This document shows positions 58,507-64,000 of a DNA stretch of 64,000 nucleotides, piece after piece (positions within the stretch are counted from its first letter, which is position 1; every line of letters begins with the position of its first letter). Location: positions 124,001 to 188,000 of the forward strand of contig JAHLKD010000081.1 in assembly GCA_025526935.1 (NCBI GenBank), in the 5' to 3' direction. The notes under the pieces are model-generated. The model worked only from the letters and a program-made list of their open reading frames with translations, was not told the DNA's origin and ran no database searches. The stretch is from Cladochytrium replicatum. Lineage: Eukaryota; Chytridiomycota; Chytridiomycetes; Cladochytriales; Cladochytriaceae. Made by a program: the position numbers and the translations under genes.

Positions 58507-59480
58507 ATGCCTCGAACTACAAAGAAGCGAGCTTTGAAACAATCCAAACCATTATCTGAAAGAGAATCAAGTGCAGAACTGGTGACTGCACCTGAAACAT
58601 CTCTGGGATCAGGTTCTGAAGTGGAAGAAGCAGAAGTAGGCCTTGATGTCTAATCAACTGTAACTTCAAACAAACCGGCGCGATGTGGTATTGAAGGGGA
58701 TGCTGACTATTTACTCATTGACGGACTCTGTCCTGCTTCAGACATACGACTTTGGTATCGTAAATTCAAAGCAAGCGGCTACAGCTACGACTGGGAGCAC
58801 TTCATCAGCAACTGTCAAACAAATCGTGATGAATGCGGCCCAAGATTTGTTGTTCAAGGGTTGATCGACCGACACAACTCTGACAGCAAGCTAGTTCGTC
58901 AAGCCCTGAATGAAATTCAGGATGCATGCAGTGGACGAACAGAGTTCATAACAGCATCCAGGGCATCTGCTTCCAGATGCATAAGATCAATGAAGCTATT
59001 CATGACCTTAAATTGCCGTCTCTTCCACCATCAATCAAGTTTTGTCAAGTTAACTACAAAATCCTCTCCCAAAATGAGTTCTTACTGCCCATCTTTGTTG
59101 AATCTGACAAACGCTCAAGCTGAACATCAACTTCAACTAGCAGTGCTTGGAGCGGCCTTACTCTTCTTAAGGTGCACATTTTGCTCGGAAACTGGATACG
59201 GCACAACAACTCGCTAAGTACGTCTGACACTGTCTATCGCATGTTCAGAGCATTAGTGGATACATATCCTTCTGAATGGCTAAGGTTCTGGACAGCATAC
59301 ATCGGGCATCTGTCGTCCATGACGCTCCCTGAGGTGGATTGGAAACCTTGGAAGACAGGTTTAGCCACGGATTTCATGCTTTCAAATGACGACATCGATC
59401 GGTTCATCAGGACTGGGTTTGCAAAGGACATAACCAGTGGTGGATGGGACTCTGACAATATGAACCAATACAGAAGCTGA
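58507..59480 (+). other. Possible passenger ORF next to the hAT element
   Basis: ATG 58507 opens MPRTTKKRALKQSKPLSERE with an acidic tail, and after one TAA the same frame continues as DADYLLIDGLCPASDIRLWY, KASGYSYDWEHFISNCQTNR and FVVQGLIDRHNSDSKLVRQA (to about 58920). After a frame change another open piece runs to 59480 (MFRALVDTYPSEWLRFW, FIRTGFAKDITSGGWDSDN). Family not recognised. It could be one broken gene of about 300 residues carried by the element, or a host gene. Confidence 0.4.
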
Positions 59481-59642
59481 TTTGGGCTGTTCCACCTATC
59501 AACTTGTGATTGTTCAGCGGAGTTTTGTTCACCTTTACGATAGTGTTTCTAAATAACACACTGTCCACACAGACACAAAGTGTTCATGTAAATATCAAGC
59601 TTGTTCTAACTCAAGTTCAATCACTCCTCTACTGAGCAGCAA

Positions 59643-59807
59643 AAACCCGGCGGGTCAGGGTCGGGTACAGGTTTCAACCACTTCGGGTCTGGGTATACCA
59701 CTCGTACCTGTCAGTGACCAGGCTGGTGCCTAGACAAACACGACCCGAAATAAGGGTTTAATGCGGGTTGCCACTGAATCCCGGACCCGACCCAGACCCG
59801 CCGAACC
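59643..59807. mobile_element. Fold-back, MITE-like element with GGGTCGGGT terminal inverted repeats
   Basis: The left end (59649-59667) CGGCGGGTCAGGGTCGGGT and the right end (59785-59803) are inverted complements with one mismatch in 19 bp. A second inner inverted pair, TTCGGGTC near 59683 and GACCCGAA near 59742, makes the whole 165 bp able to fold back. No coding capacity. Confidence 0.75.
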
Positions 59808-60116
59808 TTATCAATGGGCAAACATTTTTGTGGATTGCACTACTTTTCTCTCCATGTGGGTTGTATTGACGTACATAAGTTCTCTTCTTCATTCCTATTT
59901 TTATCACATGTTCTTGACTTATTCTCTTCAGTGAATATATTCTCAACGTAAAACATGAAGTTCAATGCATTCTCCTTTCGCAAGTGCAGTGGGCTAGATA
60001 TTGATTGAATGATGAAAGGTTGGTGTATAGCACCATACCTGTTATCATCTCATGCTTCCGTTATTAAAAACCACAGAAGTAAATTATGAACAAATTCCAT
60101 TAGTGACCAGCATAAG
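59808..60116. other. Intergenic
   Basis: AT-rich 3' flank of the membrane protein gene; nothing recognised. Confidence 0.45.
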
Positions 60117-61819
60117 CTAGTTCCCGTAGATCTCATGTAGATACAGAGCCACCCTATTCATCCTAGCCCCAGACCCGATTTCACTGACTGAATAAAACAT
60201 TCTATCACCGGCGCTTGCGAGCGAACGAATCCCAAGCAATATGTCCATAGAAGCAGACCTTATACGCGAAGGAGCCCACAACTTTGATGAATCTCTGGTT
60301 TCCAAAATGTTGACGCTTCCTGGCAGCGATTGTGCTTCGATTGTCCATCTTCCTGATGAATGAACTAACACTTCAGAAACGTTCGCCTCCGAGTTGCGAA
60401 CGAAGGAGAAAGACCAGTCCTTGGGGAAAAGGTAGCACACTTGTGTCGTGAGTCCACCGGTAATCTCGCCATTTGAAGTGAGAGACGATTTTCCTGCGAT
60501 AAGAATACCCGAAGAACCATCGGGGGACATGGATCCCCGGAACGGCACCCCAACGAAACTCGTGTTCAATGTTGAATCCTGTGGTCGGCGAAACGGGAGA
60601 ATAAGTGACAGATTGTGTGGTTGTAGGAACGCATATGCATCGTAAATGCTTTGCACGGGAACGTTAGGAAGCATCATGACGCTCGAGCTGAAATTCGTTG
60701 ACTGTGGATCTGCGAAGCCAGATGACTCGGCGAATCGGTAGGTGCCCCTTACGGATGCACTGATCGCAGAACTTGCTTCGACGACAAACTCAGGTACGCG
60801 GATACGGTATATCCAAGTTACTCCGGAGTTATCCGCTAGCGCGACGTAGGCGTGCTTCATTGAGTTGCTCAAGAACATCGAAGCTCCGGCAACGGGATGG
60901 ACGAACGAGTTGGACGTAGCGTTGGTCAAGTTGAAAAGGCTCTGAGGGCTCGCTTTCTTCCCCAATCCTCGCCCAAGCTTGATTTGGACCAAGCTGACGG
61001 TGCTCTTGGTTGTGTTTAGGGCCAGAATGGTGTTGTTTGTCGAGCCGAAAATAGCAACGTAGGAAATACTGACACCTGGTTCCACCGTTTGAATGGTGTA
61101 ACCCCTGGTTGAGAAAGATGTGTGAGGTGCCGCTAGCAATACGTTCGTTAATCCGAAATACGGACCATGTGTTGTTCGTTATACCCGTCGAAAGCAATGC
61201 TGTTGTTCCATCTGCAAAGTCGAGCATGACAACGACCGCGAAATATCCGGCCGCGGCGATGTGTCGCGATGCGCTCGGCGGGAAAATGTACTCATTACTG
61301 ATGTCAAAAGGCTGCGTACTTGTGATGCTAAGGCGATCGTTGGGATTCTCACCGGGTGTCCCGAGTATCGAGAGCATAACTACTGCAAATGATGTGATCG
61401 CAGCGAGCAAGATAAGTGCTAGATATGATCGACAGAGTTAGTTTGACAAATCTTATCTTCCGAATGCGCTCACCAAGTATTGCAACTCGAACCCTCCTTG
61501 ACTTTAACAGATTGGAAAGTCGAGTCTCAGAATACGCCGGTGGTTTGGCCGCGACATTGCCGTAGGTGGGGAGTTCTTCCCATTGCGGAGTGTCCGAGCG
61601 GGTGTTCGAAACCACGCTGCTATCCCCTGCGACATTCGAAATAGGTTCATCACGAAGTCTTCCAGCTGATCTTGGAAGGCGGCCATCATTTGGGACTTCG
61701 GAAGGATCACGAAACGGATTCACCCCGCCGTCCCTCTGTTGACTGGTGTTGACGTTCGAGAGCTCAATCGCTTCGTTCCGTGTGGAGACCATGTAGTTCG
61801 ACGAAGATACGAGGGGCAT
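60117..61819 (-). CDS. Type II membrane protein with large external domain, function unknown
   Basis: Three exons: 61819-61474, 61418-61185, 61132-60117 (1596 nt, 531 residues). The second intron is 52 bp (GTATAACG to TTGCTAG) and restores the frame. The first 115 residues are polar and cytosolic-looking. One transmembrane helix follows (ILALILLAAITSFAVVMLSI), then about 390 residues rich in Ser, Asn and beta strands, with many N-glycosylation sequons (NNT, NLT, NAT, NFSS, NLS, NTS). Repeated strand patterns (YVAIFGSTNNTILALNTT, MKHAYVALADNSGVTWIYRI) hint at a beta-propeller. The family is not recognised. Possibly a cell-surface or Golgi-lumen protein. Confidence 0.7.
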
Positions 61820-62316
61820 TCGTGGTTTTATTCTTCCACGGAGTCAAGTCATCTTTCACGAGTTGCATGGTGCTGGGATCCGTCCGGGGCTGTGATGAAA
61901 ATTTGATTTGGATTCGCATACAAAAGGTTATCTCAGCGAGAGACCCTGAAAGAGGTTCGTTGGATATCTACAAAGGCCGCAACAGCCACTGTATAATACC
62001 TTGATGGATCAGCATTCCCGGATAAGTTCAAGTCCACAAAATGGACACCGACGGATTTCCTGGGTTGTGTAGTGCTCGCCAATGTAGTGACTAGTCAACA
62101 AATACAAAAACTAAACAAACTAAATCAAATGTCTATACATAGCACAGCTTAGGATTAAGTTAGCATTTCCAAGAGACGAGCAACCCATTTCCAGTGCAGA
62201 TACACATATTTTAATTTTTTGTTTCATTTTTAATTGACTTCAATTTCCACATCTCCCCACCCAACCTTCCACAATCAGAACTTTCTTAAAATTTCGTCTT
62301 TCCGACACCAAAAGAA
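61820..62316. promoter_or_regulatory. Divergent promoter interval of the two membrane-anchored genes
   Basis: 497 bp between the two divergent start codons, AT-rich with a C-rich pyrimidine tract (62250-62310) just before the right-hand ATG. No defined operator recognised. Confidence 0.4.
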
Positions 62317-63868
62317 ATGGATTCCCGCAAGTGCATCTGCGGCTTCTTTTTCTGGCTAAAGACCCTCTTCGCTTTCGCTCTGTCCATCGGCATCCTCGGC
62401 GGCGAAGCCTACTTTGTCTTCTACAAATACAAGCTCCGCCAGGCTGAGATCGCTCGCCTAGGCGCATTCCAGAATCAAACAGGTGGCCCAGACGACCCGA
62501 ACCAAGGCGTCGTCATCCCCATCGACCCTCTCCTCTGTGCAGCGCCTGCATCCTCAGTGCTTCGAACCGCCGCTTCCTCAGCCCGCACAGGTGATACTAA
62601 CGTGGTAACTCAGCTACACCGCCTCGAACCCCCGGACGGCGTCAAGCTCTTTGGGTTTGCGCTGGACTTCTCCATCGACACTCCTGCGCAGATTCGTGAC
62701 AGGCTCGGGGGTAGGCAGCCGCCCGTTATCGCCGGGTTTGTGCAGGTCACACCCGACGATCTCGCCGAGAACATGTCGAATTGGTTCGCGCAGTCGACGG
62801 CGGCGGTGCACGGAATGCTGGAGCTCACGGTGATGCCTATAGTGCCGCTGGAGAGGTTTAACCAATCTAGTTGGGACAAGATTGCGATTTTGATGTATCG
62901 GTTGAACACTCGACACGGCGTGCCTATTCTCCTTCGCTTCTGCCACGAGATGAATGGTATGCGAGAGGATTTGGTGCTGAGTATTTTTCGATTTTGACAG
63001 ATGAGTGTAGGGAACTGGAGTCCGTTTGGTCAGCGACCTATTGCGTTCAAGGCTGCATGGAAGGCACTCGCTGTTGCCCTTCACTCACGAACAAACATGA
63101 CCGGTATAGAAAGAATCTAAACATCCATTATCGCTCTCTAAATTTTGGCAAATAGCTATGATATGGGGTCCTAATCCAGGTCAGGGTTACCCGTACGGCA
63201 CGGACCCGAATCAGCCTGTCCCAGCAGCGACAACAGCGGAGTTTAGGGCACTGGATACGAACAACGATGGACGCTTCGACGAGAACGACGACCCGTATGG
63301 GCCTTACTGGCCCGGTTCCGAATTCGTCGACTGGGTCGGAATGTCGTTGTACAACTATGGTTACAGTGCCACTACTAGGAATTATGGCGCTATTTCTACG
63401 ACATACATTCAGTCGCAGCTATCTGGGCCGTGGACCGAGTCTGAAGCAACAACAGCTAATCGCACAATTGAGGACTTTTACAATCGATACGTCAATGGGT
63501 TCCAAAAACCCTTTGCATTAACAGAGTCTGGATCGCCTTATATCGTGACTCCCGGAGATCCGACAGTGACCGCCGCGGAGTTGACGGCGAAGCAGACGTG
63601 GTGGAGGCAGATGTTGCGATTCTTAGGTGACGCCAACTATTACCCGAACTTGAAGCTTGTTGTCCATTTCGAGGAGGCGAAGACGGAAAACGCTGCTGTT
63701 GGATTGACGGCGTATAAGGACTTTACCATTACGACTAAGGACGGGACGAGGACTGCGTTTTTGGCTGATATTGCTGGATCTGAAAGGGCCACGGCCAACC
63801 AGAGCGGATTCCTGACGTGGGGGAAGAACCTCAACTATACCTGCGATGGGAGAGTAAAGCTGGTATGA
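62317..63868 (+). CDS. Membrane-anchored GH26-like glycoside hydrolase (mannanase type)
   Basis: Three exons: 62317-62956, 63011-63103, 63156-63868 (1446 nt, 481 residues). Residues 13-35 form a signal anchor (FWLKTLFAFALSIGILGGEA). The (beta/alpha)8 catalytic part has VKLFGFALDFSIDTPAQ, MPIVPLERFNQSSWDKI, and the acid/base Glu in RFCHEMNGNWSPFG. Then come MIWGPNPGQGYPYG, a Ca-binding-like DTNNDGRFDENDDPYG, YWPGSEFVDWVGMSLYNYG, and the probable nucleophile Glu in PFALTESGSPYI. GH26 enzymes cleave beta-mannan and related glucans. The anchor suggests it acts at the cell surface or in the Golgi lumen and not as a freely secreted enzyme. Assignment to GH26 rests on the two Glu motifs. Confidence 0.85.
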
Positions 63869-64000
63869 TGGTCCGAAAATCATAGATTGTGGGCAAAGTA
63901 TCGTATTTCTCCTTTCGAGGCCTACCACCAACATTCTGTGCCCGTGGTACTCATTTTTGGCAAGCGCTTGAGCGCTCCGTTCTCTATTCCTCTTTCGCGT

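Noticed and set aside
61104-61143. 38-bp intron in the type II membrane protein gene (GTATTG to ACCAG)
   Set aside because: It does not restore the downstream frame; the 52-bp intron GTATAACG to TTGCTAG does and has a normal size.

Overview
The window is nuclear DNA from a zoosporic fungus, most likely a chytrid (Chytridiomycota). Coding genes are split by short GT-AG introns of about 50-70 bp. Conserved housekeeping genes are fungal in type (COX9, RAD23, GCV2, RPN2, PUF60, nucleolar FKBP). A decayed flagellar RIB43A/RIBC2-type gene and ankyrin-like repeats ending in a Trp-Trp pair also point to a flagellated fungus. The species cannot be fixed from the sequence alone. Exon models were built by hand from splice signals; where exon lengths are given they sum to an open frame.

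Layout, left to right. 0-3 kb: a PP2C-type phosphatase with large disordered insertions. 3.5-8.1 kb: an intact DOMON plus copper monooxygenase gene (dopamine beta-hydroxylase type) between two decayed paralogues. 8.3-10.9 kb: a broken unidentified gene and a broken Harbinger (HARBI1-like) transposase. 11.4-14.9 kb: an arrestin-fold protein with two ubiquitin-interacting motifs. 15.4-16.3 kb: a thiamine pyrophosphokinase relic. 16.8-18 kb: a STEEP1 homologue and a Tubby-C-like protein. 18.1-20.8 kb: a tandem pair of RING-PHD genes. 21-25 kb: an LRR relic and a decayed Ty1/copia element running into ankyrin-like repeats. 25.7-27.1 kb: RAD23. 28.4-30.3 kb: RIBC2 pseudogene and COX9. 31-33.4 kb: an ankyrin pseudogene tail-to-tail with a second copia relic.

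33.9-52.5 kb is gene-dense and conserved: mitochondrial glycine dehydrogenase (GCV2), a membrane-anchored methyltransferase-like protein, a microbial-type PARG, proteasome RPN2, the spliceosomal pair PPIL1/PUF60 in head-to-head arrangement, an aldo-keto reductase with a decayed tandem copy, and a nucleolar FKBP. 52.6-60 kb is repeat-rich: uncertain relics, a broken hAT transposase, a 97-bp tandem repeat, a possible passenger ORF and a fold-back (MITE-like) element. 60.1-63.9 kb carries a type II membrane protein and a membrane-anchored GH26-like glycosidase.

Functionally, the conserved genes form a ubiquitin/proteasome theme (UIM arrestin, RING-PHD pair, RAD23, RPN2) and a splicing theme (PPIL1, PUF60). 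I see no operon-like system, CRISPR array, rRNA or tRNA. The most notable features are the amount of gene decay beside intact paralogues, the broken flagellar gene, the 46-bp divergent PPIL1/PUF60 interval and several micro-exons, one of which carries the catalytic Arg of a cyclophilin.
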